A DNA stretch of 64,000 bases from Peromyscus leucopus. Lineage: Eukaryota; Chordata; Mammalia; Rodentia; Cricetidae. Made by a program: the position numbers and the translations under genes. The stretch spans positions 39,153,458-39,217,457 of the forward strand of contig NC_051075.1 of the NCBI RefSeq assembly GCF_004664715.2, read 5' to 3'. The first letter of the stretch is position 1, and the number at the start of each line of letters is the position of its first letter. The notes beneath the pieces were generated by a model that was not told the DNA's origin, searched no databases, and was given only the letters and a program-made list of their open reading frames with translations. Shown piece after piece: positions 11,155 to 22,903 of the stretch.

Positions 11155-12204
11155 GTTTACATGTCGATCCCATCTTTACTCTAGTGTTAGCCTAGCTTGT
11201 GTGTCCACTCAAGCTCTCCTTTGGCTTAGACTGTCCACTCATGGCAGAGATGATGCTCTTGGCTTTCTAAATGCCTCCTTTCTTGTTTTCCCTCAAAGGG
11301 TTTTGTTTCTTGTCTTGACCATATTATAGTTAAAAAAAAAAATCATTAAGTTCTCTCAAATTCTCACTACCCCAAAGCAATACTAAAAATACCAGGATAA
11401 AGTAGAAAATGAGACCATTTCCTGAGCCGCAGACTCCAGCTTCACAAGACAGTACCAGTGTTCCTGCACTCGGGGGCTGTCTGTCTGTGCAGGGCAGGGC
11501 TGGCACCACTTTTGGAAACTTGGGCTTCCTCTCCCTACAGCTCTAATTTAAAGCTCACTGTAGTGGTATTTGCTCCACCCATGAGCTTGATCTATACAGC
11601 CCAAAGGAGGAGGTGCTTCTTGCTGTTGTGTGTGACCTCTTATAAGGAGTTGGAGCAGGGTCACTCTAATAACTTCCTAAGGGCCCCACCTCTGCCAACA
11701 ATGGATTACATCACCACCTTCTTAATTCTTCACCACAGCAAACTGTGAGGGGCACTCATACCACACTCCAGCACAGAAGCCGGTCTGTTGAGATCCTTGT
11801 AGCCGGCCATGCGCCGCTGGACTCAAAGCTGCCTCCCCTCTGCTTCCTGAGACTGGACAGACTAGTGGCCAGGGAGACTGTTAACTGAGTGTTGATAAAG
11901 TGCTCAGTGTTCTGAACTGGTGGTTCTGACTGGTCTGAAAACCTGGGCACTGGCATGGGATTGGTGCTGGCCACAGTAGGCAGGACCCCCTTTGTTCCAC
12001 CTGTCTGTGTCTTTCGAATGTTCTCGGGATAACTCTGACTTTAGAGACAAGAGGGGCTGCCTGGTCCTCAGCTCCTTCCCCATCTCTTACCTGCTAAAAT
12101 GTAAATGCCACGCCCACTTTTCTGAGAACTTTAATGGGATTCCACCCAAAGGATAGGTGGTTTCAACTTGATTTTTTTAAATTAAAAAGCAGCCTTTAAA
12201 ACTG
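11155..12204. other. No clear gene; possible L1-type scrap near 11660-11740
   Basis: The segment with 'aataacttcctaagggcccc' resembles antisense text seen in older L1-type 3' ends, too short to call. The rest is single-copy-looking and GC-richer than the flanks. No exon or RNA gene was recognised. Confidence 0.35.
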
Positions 12205-12236
<32 letters not shown>

Positions 12237-12505
12237 CTGCTGCCCAAGGAGCAACATGCCAGCAGACCGGTAAGCCATGGAACACATGGCAAAACATAGA
12301 TTACATAGATTAATAGACATGGGTGAATTTAAGATACAAGAGCTAGCTAGCAAGAGGCCTGCCATAGACCATACAGTTTGTAAATAATATAAGCCTCTGT
12401 GTGTTTACTTGGGTCTGAGCGGCTGAGGAACTAGTGGGTGAGAGAGATTTTTCTGGACTGAGTGGGGCCAGGAGGGACTGGAGAAATATTCTGGCTACAG
12501 CTCAC
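12205..12505 (+). mobile_element. A29 tract plus LTR-like interspersed repeat, copy B
   Basis: Twenty-nine A residues (12205-12233) precede a block starting 'ggcctgctgcccaaggag' that contains the same ordered words as the window's first 215 bp ('gtaagccatgg', 'ttaagatacaagag', 'catacagtttgtaa', 'aatataagcctctgtg'). This copy carries further sequence to about 12505. Family assignment is uncertain: an LTR of a class II rodent retrovirus-like element is my best guess. Confidence 0.55.
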
Positions 12506-12710
12506 TGGTTATCATCAGAGTAAAAAAATGCCACATATTCTAAAATACTGTGGTAAAATATACATAATATAAAAATTTCCATTTGAACTATTTTTAGTAT
12601 ATAGTGACTTCAAATAAATTTACACTATTGGGTGACTATCACCCATTCATCTCCAGAACACTTTTTATCTCGCAAAACCAAAATTCTGCGATCATTAAAA
12701 AGGAACACCT

Positions 12711-12879
12711 AGCCGGGCAGTGGTGGCGCACGCCTTTAATCCCAGCACTCGGGAGGCAGAGCCAGGCAGATCTCTGTGAGTTCGAGGCCAGCCTGGGCTA
12801 CCAAGTGAGTTCCAGGAAGGGCGCAAAGCTACACAGAGAAACCCTGTCTCGAAAAACCAAAAAAAAAAAAAAAAAAAAA
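12711..12879 (+). mobile_element. B1 SINE, well preserved
   Basis: Reads 'agccgggcagtggtggcgca', 'cgcctttaatcccagcactc', 'gttcgaggccagcctggg', 'caaagctacacagagaaacc' and 'ctgtctcgaaaaacc', then an A-tail. A direct repeat flanks it ('aaaaggaacacct' ending at 12710 and 'aaaaggaacgcct' ending at 12888, one mismatch), marking a target-site duplication. It split the older L1M. The internal promoter boxes look intact, and the sequence suits a fairly recent cricetid insertion. Confidence 0.97.
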
Positions 12880-13078
12880 GGAACGCCTCACTGTTCCTTC
12901 CTTCAGCACTAGGCATGCATCTGTCTGTCTGTCTATCTAAGCTCTGCTATTCTAGGCAACTCAAATGAGTTGAATCATGCAATGCTTGTCCTTTTGTATC
13001 TGATTTATTTCAATCAATACAGTATCTTCAAAATTCATCCATATTGGAGCCTGAATCAGAGTTCCTTACCCACCCCCA

Positions 13079-13146
13079 CCTTGGCACTGGTGATCAAACC
13101 TTCACTCAGACAATCACTCTATGTCTGAGCTATATTCCTTGTCCAG
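13079..13146 (-). mobile_element. ID/B4-type SINE fragment, antisense
   Basis: 'ggcactggtgatcaaacctt' to 'tgtctgagctatattccttg' fits a reversed ID head ('ggggattgaacccag ... cactgagctacatcccc') with heavy divergence. It lies inside the antisense L1M, so it is a later insertion. Confidence 0.5.
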
Positions 13147-13390
13147 AACTTTCTTCTGTTTTAAGGCTGAATAGTATGACAGTGTATTCGTGTGTGTATC
13201 AGGATAGCTAATATATCTATTAGATGCCCTTTATTCATTTGTTAATGGACTTTTGGGTTATTCCTACCTTTTGGTTATTTTATAAAACCGTTTTGAACAC
13301 TGGCATGCAAACCTCTGCTCAGTCCCTGATTTCTTCTCTCCTGGCTGTTAGGAAGCAGGGTTGCTAATCACACAGTAATTCCAGTCATTC

Positions 13391-15516
13391 TTTTAAGGAA
13401 AATGCATGGCTTTACTCTTGCCTGTGAAGCAATCATTTCATGTGGTCACAATTCCGTTAACAGGAATTCTACTTCTTGTAATTTCTGAATTTGTTTTTAG
13501 TTTGTAAAGGTGTTGCTGGTCAATGACAGTGCCAGAACTTTTGGCACCCCTGCTTCTTTAGTAATAAAAACCCATCACCATGAAGTTAATCTTGTGGAAA
13601 GACAATGACGGGCTATGGTTTCTTTTCCTATAATCACACTTTGTCTATAGCAACACAACTTTATTTTTCCCAACATTACTTAAAAAAACTGAATTCACTC
13701 TAATATGGATATTACTCTTAATAGAGTAAATTTTTTTCTTATATTCCTAAAGCTTGCTCCAAAACAAAACGTGATGTACAAGATCTTAATGAAACCAAAT
13801 AATAGGTGTCACCCTTTTAAAGCAATCCATCTGAAAGATGTGAATTTAGAAAACAAGCCCATTAGAAGATGATTATCTGTGTTGTCAGAAATCCTTAGAT
13901 TGATCAAAGGTTTCTTTTAACAGCCTTCTTAATGCATTCTCCCCCTCAAAGAGTCTGATTTATTAATGGTTTTCTAAGAAGGCATCATAAAGACATTACA
14001 GCAAAAATGCCTTGGTTTGTAGTTGCATAATTAGAATTTGTGATATTTGTAAAGGGGTCGTGAAGATGGCTGCTGCTTCTTTTTTTTCTCCTCTTAAAGA
14101 TGTCTGAGGGAAAATGAAAGCCTGCTAACAAGACTATAAACAAGATTCCAAAGGACAGTGATTGCCCTGTGAAGAAAGCTCAAGCATTTAAGAAATGGTC
14201 ATTTAGAGGTGAGGCCTGCCAAGGCTAATGTCACTCACACTGAGGCTATCTTGTGCGAGCTCTGCGCCCTTCTTATTGATTAAGGCTTCATATGCTTTTT
14301 GCTGGGCAACATTTGGCCAGCCCAGTCACTCTATGTGGTCAGCTGCATGAAACTGTGTTTGTTGACTACCCAGTTTGGGAAGATAAAAATGGACAATTGC
14401 ACTTCTCTTGGGCTGCCTCTGGCAGCGTGCTTAGGATACGACTTCCATCTCAGTGCTTGAAATGTCAGCATTCATTCCAAAGAATTGCAGTATTTTTATT
14501 TTACTTTTTGAGAGTGGTCTATATTTATCACTGTTGGAAAAAAAAAAGGAATCTGGCTAATATAAACTTGAGAGAATGAAGAAAAAGCTGTCTGAATTCG
14601 GTATAGATCAAGATTTTTAGTTTGGGGATGGGCATCTGTTTCAAAGAGAAAATAGAAACCCACCCCACAAGTCTAAGGGTCATCAGGAAATAGACAAGCA
14701 TCATGATGTTATATGGGAGCACATCTGTCTTTAATTTGGTATGGAAAGCCTATATTTAGATATTATTTTAAGAGCTATATTAAAAATGCTGATAAAGTGG
14801 ATTCCATGCTCATTTTCTGGTCAACTGTATTATGTTTCTTTCCCACAGATGTGCACACACTTAGTCCTAGTCTGAATATATGTTTTAACAGGCACAACGT
14901 TTCCAAAGAGAAGTATGGCATTTTCTATGACCTACTTACCAACCCTTGGAGCAGACCTTGACTAGTTGACACATCTTCTGTGGCAGGTTCTCCTCAGCAC
15001 TGGCTTTCCTAAGCAGTGCCTGTCCCCTCTTCATAAGGTGCCAATGACAAACCACAGCTCACCCCGGGGAACCAATGAGCTCAATTGGGCTTATTACGGG
15101 GGATTGGTAAGAGTTACCGATGGGAGTGTGGGAGACCCAGAAGTAGTGTCCTTGGAGAACCTTTACTCAGTGTGTATGAGGACATTTTATAGTCACATAG
15201 ATCTGTCTCTGTCTTTCTGTCTGTCTCTGCCTTTCTGTCTCAATATAAAATTGTCTGGGACGTCTGTTCATCTCTTTGGTGAAAGCGTATTAATGTTTAA
15301 TAAGTCCTGCTGTGATCATTTTAGTCTGGCGCAGCTGAAGATATGAAGACAGCAGTTGTTTAACGTAGGACAGGACAGAACCCCTGTATTCTAACAGACA
15401 GCTGGTTGTTGGGTTTTCCCTTTTCTTTTTCTTCTTTCATAGGCCTGGATAAAGAAAGGATCTTGAAAAAAAAAAAAACGGTTGTTCACTTCTTTGTTTT
15501 GTTTGTACGTTTGTTT
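13391..15516. other. About 2.1 kb AT-rich stretch, no recognised repeat or gene
   Basis: Single-copy-looking. The segment 13930-14080 ('ttaatgcattctccccc', 'tgatttattaatgg') has the look of conserved non-coding DNA but cannot be tested here. Frames at 14292-14579 and 14966-15346 have no recognisable domain. Confidence 0.4.
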
Positions 15517-15665
15517 TTGTTTTTGGAGACAGGGTTTCTCTGTGTAACAGCCCTGGCTGTCCTGGAACTCGCTTTGTAGACTAGGCTGGCCTTGAACCAA
15601 AGATGTCCGCCTGCCTCTCCCTCCCAAGTGGTCGGATTAAAAGTTTGCACTATCACCTCCTGGCC
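15517..15665 (-). mobile_element. B1 SINE, antisense
   Basis: Reads 'ggagacagggtttctctgtg', 'ggctgtcctggaactcgc', 'agactaggctggccttgaac' and ends 'tcacctcctggcc': a reversed B1 with its A-tail as T/G-rich sequence on the left. A 9-bp direct repeat 'tttgttttg' flanks it (15493-15501 and 15668-15676). Confidence 0.93.
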
Positions 15666-15676
15666 TATTTGTTTTG

Positions 15677-16041
15677 AAAGAGGCCACAGTGGTCATAAGT
15701 ACCCTTAAAACTCTTAAAATGTTTGTATTTCTATATACATTCATTTCTATATGAGACACACTTAAAAGCACAGGCAGGAGTTATTCTTACCTAAAGGGAA
15801 GGCATTATTCAATAAGAGAAATGTATGCTGGAGTAGAAACTACCGTCCTTTGAGGTTAATTTATACCTTCAAATGGTAAGGACTATTCAGAACTGGATAG
15901 TCATTTCTAGACTATTAAACCAGAGCAAAGATCAAGGAGATAATTTATTTGGAGCAGAATTGTATGATTATGTATGGCTTAGTCTTAAAAGCAGATTTTA
16001 AAAGCTTAAATTTAAAAAGAAAAGTTCAGCACCATTAGCCA
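15677..16041. other. No recognised feature
   Basis: AT-rich sequence between two antisense B1s. Nothing recognised. Confidence 0.5.
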
Positions 16042-16065
16042 TTATCATTATCAGTTTTTCTTTTC

Positions 16066-16226
16066 TTTCTTTCTTTTTTTTTTTTTGAGACAGGGTTTCT
16101 CTGTGTAGTTTTAGTGCCTGTCCTGGATCTCACTCTGTAGACCAGGCTGGCCTCGAACTCACAGAGATCTGCCTGGCTCTGCCTCCCGAGTGCTAGGATT
16201 AAAAGTGTGTGCCACTGCCATCCGGC
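16066..16226 (-). mobile_element. B1 SINE, antisense, with target duplication
   Basis: A T-rich tail followed by 'gagacagggtttctctgtgt', 'agaccaggctggcctcgaac', 'tcacagagatctgcctggc' and 'tgccactgccatccggc'. Flanked by a 17-bp direct repeat with one mismatch, 'ttatcattatcagtttt' (16042-16058) and 'ttatcgttatcagtttt' (16227-16243). Confidence 0.96.
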
Positions 16227-16243
16227 TTATCGTTATCAGTTTT

Positions 16244-17299
16244 AAATTTTAATTTTACTTTGAACAAAATGAAGTTGGGTTAAGTTAAAACTTTACTTTA
16301 TGTAAACATTTATTTATATATCAATTTGGTACTAAGTACGTGATGGAAAAAAAAAAAACCCTAAACAAACCATAATCACATGTGGCCAGATAGTCTAAAT
16401 ATACATAATTATTTATCAGAAATATCTTAATAAACCAAGATTTTGTACATTATTGCTTGTTGGGATTATATTTATATTTTTATAATTTTTGTTGTGATAG
16501 GGAAACAACATAGAGATCTTGGCAAACATATTGTTAGACTGGGTAGGAGCAAAAACAGACGTGTATGGAACAAATGAATGGTGAGGGGCAAAAGAACATT
16601 TTTTTTTTTTTGTAGGAAAATGGGCCTGTAGATACCAGACGGAAAGAGCAGCATGGAGACCCAACAGAGCCTACCCTTAGCTGCCCCTCACTGGTAGCTG
16701 CTTGACAAGCACGTGGTAAGTTATTTCTGTGGGTTCCATCTTGAAGTGTTAGCTTTCTTTGCCAGTAGACCAGTGTTATAGGCATGTGGCTGGGGGAAAC
16801 CTTTCCGGTCTTCCTCAGGTGCCAATAAATAAATGCATCATGTAAAATCTAAATCAAAATGAACACAAAACAAAGCATTACGATCACAAAATAAACATCT
16901 TCTAAGTCAGATATTTTCTCCTTTGTCTAATATAAAAGGGACCCCTAGAGGACTCAGTGGGACCATGACGTTTTATGGGTGCTGCCATTTCGGCTTGTGC
17001 CGGGTAGTGACATTAACCAGGATGGTGGTAAAGTCACGGGGCATTTGCCTTCTTTCTGCTGTCGTTAGTAAAGATGGTATCCAAGTCACATGGTTGCTTC
17101 TACCTTGATAGGGTCCCCTAGCCAAAATAGCAGAGAACCATATGGTTGCTGACTGTTTAAGGTGAACTCAGCTACATGGTATAGTGAACCCATCCCCCAT
17201 CATGTGGACTCCCTGGGGAACCCACCATTTTATAAACCAAATGTGGATTGATACATCTTTTTTCTTTAAAAAGACGCTTTATTTAGGTAGGTTACTCTT
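16244..17299. other. Single-copy stretch with a short internal direct repeat
   Basis: Two near-identical words ('gggacccctag' near 16938 and 'gggtcccctag' near 17110) bracket about 160 bp of GC-richer sequence. No gene or repeat family was recognised. Frames on the minus strand at 16416-16785 cross AT-rich text and an A-tract and look incidental. Confidence 0.4.
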
Positions 17300-17665
17300 G
17301 ATAGAATTCCTGGCCACTCCCCCAGCTAATGACGGCACATGCGCTGTCCAGTAGCCAAGCTTAGTCATAAGGCTTAGTCATTCCAGGGCCTTACGTCCTG
17401 TAATTCGTGCACTGCATGATCACCCAATCTATGCACATGCGTGGCATAGCTATGTAAGCCCATATGCGCATGTGTGTGTGGTTCCATAAAAAGCGGGTCA
17501 CAGACCCCTCCCCCCTCTCTCCCTGCACAACCACTTCCATAGGCCTAAGGACTCCCCTCTGTTCCTTCTCTTCGTAAACTCTTAGAGTGGGTTTTGTCGT
17601 GTCTTGTGGCTCTTCTCGCACGGTAAACAGCGCCCACTTAATGAATAACACAGGCTGCTTCATAA
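17300..17665 (+). mobile_element. Solo-LTR-like segment
   Basis: The block has LTR-like anatomy: a CpG-containing U3-like part with repeated 'catgcgc'/'gcacatgcg' words, a TATA-like 'ccataaaaagcggg' (17484-17497), a C/T-rich leader, and a U5-like part ('gtgtcttgtggctcttctcg'). No internal retroviral region follows, so a solo LTR is likely. I could not find a target duplication or fix the ends, and the family is not identified. Confidence 0.4.
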
Positions 17666-19136
17666 CGAATGACTATGGCTACAGGAGGAGATGATACCTA
17701 TGATCTGGGCAGGTATGCCCACAATACCAAAATAAACAAACAGGAAGGAATTTTACAGTCTCAGCCCAAGAAGTTGAGTTCGTACATTGATAGATGAGCT
17801 AGAATCACAGTGTGAGGTTTTTCTCCCAGAACTTCAGAAGAGTGAATTCATGAGGAATGGTACCAGCCCAGTTCCAGGATACTGGCATGTTTTGCTTTCC
17901 TTTTCCCAACCACAGAGTCAGGGGTGGGGCAGCCTGACCCAGGTCAGGTGTTGGGAGGACACTGAGTCCTGGGTGGGGAAGCCAAACCCCGCACAGAGTC
18001 AGCATCTGTGTGAAAAGCACAGGGACACGTGCTAACGTAACTTAAGATGCTCTGCTTATGATGGGGAGGGGTCAGCAACCAGATGAGCATTTGAAAGAGA
18101 GTTTAGGGGACAGGGTTTGGATGGTTGAGCTGGAAAAGCCTGACATCCTGAAATGAAGGACTAAGTAGAGGGACAGGGGCGGAGGGAGAGAAGACTTTCC
18201 CTAGTGAAGTTCTCCAAGGCTGTAAGGATTTGGAAGTCACTGAATTCAGGCCAGATGTGGCTGCTGTCTAATCCACAGCTGGACCAGATCTTAATGGAGA
18301 GCCAGTAAGAGAAGTGAGTCTGAGGTCAGTGAGATGTAAAGTTTTGAAGTTTAATTTTAGGCAGGCCAAAGGACACGGATGATCTGGAACCCATTTCAGA
18401 AGGCAGGGGAGAGGCAGGCTACGGTCCCCTGAGTCATCACCTAGGGTTGGAGAGTTGGAAGGTGGAGTGAGCCTGGTTTGCAGAAGCCGGGGTTCTCTGC
18501 TTGTGGGAGCCAGGCAGCAAAAGCTGAGGAACTCTGGAGTTGGGGAGAGAGTCTGTGGTGAAGAGCCTCTGACCTGGAGGTGAGAAGAGAGAGAGACAGA
18601 CAGACAGACAGAGGAAGGCAGATGAGGGGAAAGACCCAAATTGAGTTTGCATGGCCCACCAAACCCCAGAGGCTTCAAGTCATGACTGGCAGCCATTAAG
18701 CCATGATAAGTTTGGTGAGCAGCCATGTTCTCCATAGTTTGGGTCTCAGAAAGGAGAGGGAGATGGGTAAAGGAAGAATGGGAAGGTTGCTCGGAGAGAA
18801 GAAAAGAGGCTGAGGTACAGGGTCCCCAAACCCCTCCTGGGTTTTTTTTGGTCCCTAAATATTAGATTGGAGTAATTGAGGTGACTTGGAAATAAAACAG
18901 ACAGATGTCTCTAGAAGCAGAATTGTTCTTTTAATTGGAGCAACTCAGGTCTCTCCAAGGAAGTGGAGACTGTGCCCACATGGCACAGAGGACTTGGGGT
19001 TTTATGGGATGGAAAAGGGGGAACTTTGGGGATGGAAGGTTCCACCTATACAGGTCAGTTCTCCTACAGTCTCAACGTGGTAGAAACACTCAAAGAGGTT
19101 TGTTGGTCCTCATATCAGAAGGACCAGAACCTAACT
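17666..19136. other. No recognised gene; GC-moderate single-copy stretch
   Basis: The area around 18100-18740 is rich in G/A on the plus strand. Its longest minus-strand frame (18268-18735) includes a translated (CAGA)n/(GA)n patch at 18585-18615 and is probably chance. No repeat family was recognised. Confidence 0.4.
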
Positions 19137-19279
19137 GTGGTGGTTTGAATGAGAATGGCCCATCAGGCTCATAGATTTGAATCCTTAGTCCCAGTTGGTG
19201 GATTGTTTAGGAAGGATTAGGAGGTGTGGCCTTGTTGGAGGAGGTGTAGACTTTGAGATTTTAAAAGCTCATTCTCTCT

Positions 19280-19337
<58 letters not shown>

Positions 19338-19552
19338 GGGTAAAGTCCCCACCCCCCAGCTTCCTGCAGATCAGGATGTAAAGCTCCCGGCTACTGGTCC
19401 AGCACCATGCCTGTCTGCTTCCCACCATGATGATCATGGACCAGCCCTCTAAAGTTTTAAGTAAGCCCCCAATAAATACTTTCTTTTATAGAGTTGCCTG
19501 GGTCACGGTGTCTCTTCTACTCTTCACAGCAATGGAACAGTAACTAAGACAC
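19137..19552 (+). mobile_element. Rodent L1 3' end (Lx-type), sense
   Basis: Starts 'tgtggtggtttgaatgag', contains 'aggaggtgtggccttgttgg', 'ccaataaatactttc' and 'gtcacggtgtctcttctac', and ends 'ggaacagtaactaagac', the usual close of this rodent 3' block. A long (TC)n at 19272-19335 sits in the middle. Confidence 0.8.
19272..19335. repeat. (TC)n microsatellite inside the L1 3' end
   Basis: About 64 bp of CT dinucleotides with one early interruption. Confidence 0.95.
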
Positions 19553-20726
19553 TAACAGCCTACAGATGCTGTCTACAGTGAGGTCAAGTTTCCTGTCTAG
19601 AGCTTTGCAGTACACCTCAGTCTTTTAGGAGATTAACCCTTCATTTGCTGTTGGGGATTGAACTTAGGGCCTCAGAAATGTTGACACCACAATTGCTACC
19701 TGTTTTTATTTTTACTGGGAAACAATGAAGCATTACTATTTAAGAACCATTTGACTGGTTAATCTGTACATTCTGAGGATTCTGGGATTTTGCAGAGATT
19801 TCAGAAAACATAAGGATTAGTTCCACGGCCGTCTATCGGCGTGCTTTGCTCATGAACTTCATGTTGTCTGTCTGTCATTTGAATCCTTTTCTAGTATGAT
19901 GAGTCTTCAAGAGGCTGAGATGAAAATGTTTTAGAAGCGACCCTCAGGAAATTAGGCCGGGTCATGTGGCTGCTATTCCTCTTGGTTGTGAAAAAGCCCT
20001 TCCACGACAAAATAACACACCGAGATCTGGCTTCCTTTGATGTACCGTCTAATGCTGTTTATTGTGTCTCGGAAACAATAGTGTCTACACAGCATGACTG
20101 TTGCTGCAGCGTTTAATTAGTCTAAAACCCTTGATTTGATCGGCTCCTCTGGGTCCTTGACCCCTGACCCTTTGGGCTCCAGAAAGGTGATAGGTACAGA
20201 TCTATTTGCCTGTCAAGAAGGTCATATCAAGTCTCCTCTTTGTTCACTCCTGTCTCCTTTTTAGGAAATAATTCATTCTAATATGAATTGGATGATAGAT
20301 AGCTTATCATAGGAACTTCCAAGTCCTCAAGGTCTCTGTTTCCTTGAAAAATTGCTGAGTTTAATGTCACAGAAATCAACTTGCCGAAGCCCAAAATTAG
20401 TTGCCCTTTTGATATTAACCAGCATTAGCTGATATGATTGACGCTAAGGGCATAGGAGAAACAGGGATTTCTCCCTCACTGTCTTAAATGCAGGCAAATC
20501 CATGGAAGGAACTTAACCACGTTTTAAAATTCAGAAGGATGTGAAAATATGCATGAATAGGTCACTGTGATTAGAAGGGGGTGGGGGAAGGGGACATAGG
20601 CCTCGGGCACAGATTCTTCATTAGTTAGGAATTAGAGTAGCTGCTAAGAAGAATCAAGATGTTATCTCTGCGCTGTCTCTTAAAGTTCATTATCATTTTA
20701 AAAGAATTCAATGGAGTAGTAAGATT
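19553..20726. other. Single-copy stretch with one ID scrap
   Basis: Contains a short reversed ID-like piece at about 19650-19695 ('ttggggattgaacttagggc'). The remainder is AT-rich with no recognised repeat or gene. Confidence 0.45.
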
Positions 20727-20880
20727 ATAGGCTTCCGAGGCAGGCTGCCTGGGCTGGAATCTCAGCTGTGCTATTAATTAGGTGTGTGATCCAGAGGAGT
20801 CCTTCTTCACTCACTGTGATTTACATCTGGGAGATGGGAGTTCCCATTACACACTGCAGTGTACCGATTACTTCAACATG
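20727..20880 (+). repeat. MIR SINE
   Basis: 'ggcttccgaggcaggctgcc', 'tgggctggaatctcagctgt', then 'gtgtgtgatccagaggag' and 'catctgggagatggg' follow the MIR core ('gagccagactgcctgggttcgaatcccggctctg ... tgtgaccttgg ... catctgtaaaatggg'). Confidence 0.75.
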
Positions 20881-21329
20881 GAATGAAATAACCCAATACC
20901 CAGTGTACTAAATCTCATGATTTTGTGTGTCAAGCATTTGGGCAGACACTTGCTGACACTCCTCATGCCCCCTGTGGCCTGACTGGGTCCCCTGGTAGTA
21001 TTCAGCTGGCAGCTATTATTTTTAAAGGGTCCAGGAAGACTTCCCTCATTGGATGGCACTTTGATGACTGGAGCTGGGCAGAGCACCTTTTTAGGTGGTG
21101 TCTTATAGTAGACGCTCAGGGTCCAAAAGTGAGGGTACCCGTGGAGGATGCTCTTAAGTCTTGGCTCTGGCAACTAGTACTACATCACTTCCCTATAAAG
21201 CTATTAGCCAAAAGCAATCTTAGACCCTGCACAGATTCAGGGTGGAGATGATTTCACCTTCCCCTTTAGGGAAGGAAGGCCAAAGAATTTGTGGCCTGGT
21301 TTAATCTGCCACAGCTGGGCTATATAATA
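20881..21329. other. No recognised feature
   Basis: Single-copy-looking. An open frame of about 100 codons runs on each strand with no recognisable domain. Confidence 0.4.
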
Positions 21330-21395
21330 GTGTTAATTTGATCAGTGGTTGTGAGAATTAAATAAAACAGCACACACAAAGCACACAGCAGTTTT
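21330..21395 (+). repeat. MIR 3' fragment
   Basis: 'ggttgtgagaattaaataaa' then 'aaagcacacagcag' matches the MIR tail ('gttgtgaggattaaatgag ... aaagcgcttagcacag'). Confidence 0.55.
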
Positions 21396-22392
21396 TATGA
21401 GGCCTTTCCTGGGGAGGCGTGAGGGAATGTCTGTTCACCCCAGGTAGGAGGTTGACAACGGATCTAAGGAAGGGTCCCATTCAAGTTTAGCTTGGTGAAC
21501 CTGTGGTTTATGGGTGCCAGGAGCATGGGTGACGCAAGAGCAGCTCATCATGAGGAGCCCACCAGTGTGGATGATGATTCATGAACTCTGAACACCTCGC
21601 ACAGCCTAAAGGCATCAGGTCTGACTGGAGGGTCTTCTCCAGCACTTGCTCTCATAACTTTGGGGAGGAGCCTTGGGAATCTTGTAACTTTCAGGAGCTT
21701 CCTGAGTTTCCTTTGATTTCCTGAGTCATATTGGCCTCTCTCCTCTTTCCAGAGGGACTGTTTTCATTGGGAAGCAATAAATGCCCAAGAGATCATCATA
21801 GATTAAGTATTTCATAGGTGTTAAATATCACAACATAGGTTTATATTGACTCTTATACATGCACACATGTACAAAGATATTATAAAACATATACAATGTA
21901 TATTTATATATTACTTGACATGTCAATTTTATAGATTGTCCTTACCTTGATAGTTCAACTTAAGAGATTTTCCAACTCTATAATGATTTCAAAAGAGACA
22001 TGCATTCTGTAGGAACTAAATGACACATGGTGCACTCTCCTCTTAGGATGCTAGGCCGTGACAGTCGCAGCTCCCAGTCAGCCATGGAATCACAAGGAAA
22101 AACTTATCACTCTACAGTGCACTGTGTTGCCAAGGTATGAAGTTCAATAGGTTGGATTTACTAAGTGCACTTTTTACTTATTTTCAACTTATGATGGGTT
22201 TATTGGGAAGCAACCCTACTGTAAGTTGGGAAGCATCAGTGTGTATATTTTGTGTATAGCCATATTTATATAATCATAGGAAAACAAAGTGATGGGCGAC
22301 ATGTATATTAACAATACTTAAGTAGCGAATGTTTTAGCATTGACTAATGAATTATTTTCATTATGGGGGAAGAAATGGGTCCCTGTAGGAAG
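21396..22392. other. AT-rich single-copy stretch
   Basis: Includes very AT-rich sequence around 21800-21920. No gene or repeat was recognised. Confidence 0.45.
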
Positions 22393-22789
22393 GTGTCCTA
22401 GTTTATGTCAGTTTGAAACAGACCTCCATATACTAGAGAAGAGGGAATCTCAGTTGAGGAATTGCCGGCATAAGATTGGCCTATGGGCACTTCTGTGGGA
22501 GCATTTTCTTAGTTGCTAATTGGTTGCAGGCAATGTAGACTTAGGCTTTCCCTGGTCAGATGGTCCTGGGCTGTGTAACAAGGTGGATGAGCAAGTCAGG
22601 AGACATGAGCCAGTATGCATGTTCCTCCGTGGTCTCTGCTTCAATTCCTGACTTCAGGTTCCTGCCTTTAGCTTCCACCTTGGTTTCCTTTGATGACAGA
22701 CTATAATCTGTAAACTAAGACAAACCCTGTCTTTCCCAAGCTGGTTTTGGTCATTGCTCTGTCACAATACCAGAAAAACTAACTAGGAC
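22393..22789 (+). mobile_element. Rodent L1 3' end (Lx-type), sense
   Basis: Begins 'gtgtcctagtttatgtcag', contains 'ttgccggcataagattggc', 'tcttagttgctaattgg', 'tgacttcaggttcctgcc' and 'tggttttggtcattgctc', and ends 'accagaaaaactaacta'. The order matches the rodent 3' block also present at 38802-39256. Confidence 0.72.
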
Positions 22790-22834
22790 TGAAGTGTTGT
22801 GTTGTTTTATTACTGTGGTGTGGTTGGGGGTGGG

Positions 22835-22865
22835 GTGTGTGTGTGCGCGCGCACGTGCGTTTTGT

Positions 22866-22903
<38 letters not shown>

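Larger units (their letters stand above)
12540..13390 (-). mobile_element. Ancient L1M 3' region, antisense, invaded by SINEs
   Basis: Plus-strand text such as 'ggtaaaatatacataatat', 'cattcatctccagaacac', 'tttaaggctgaatagtatg', and 'ttcatttgttaatggac' + 'ttttgggtta' matches the reverse complement of mammalian L1M 3' sequence. It is interrupted by a young B1 (12711-12879) and an ID-like fragment (13079-13146). No ORF2 frame survives. Confidence 0.75.

Noticed and set aside
18268..18735. 155-codon minus-strand frame
   Set aside because: It crosses a (GA)/(CAGA) patch, overlaps two other frames on the same strand and has no recognisable domain.
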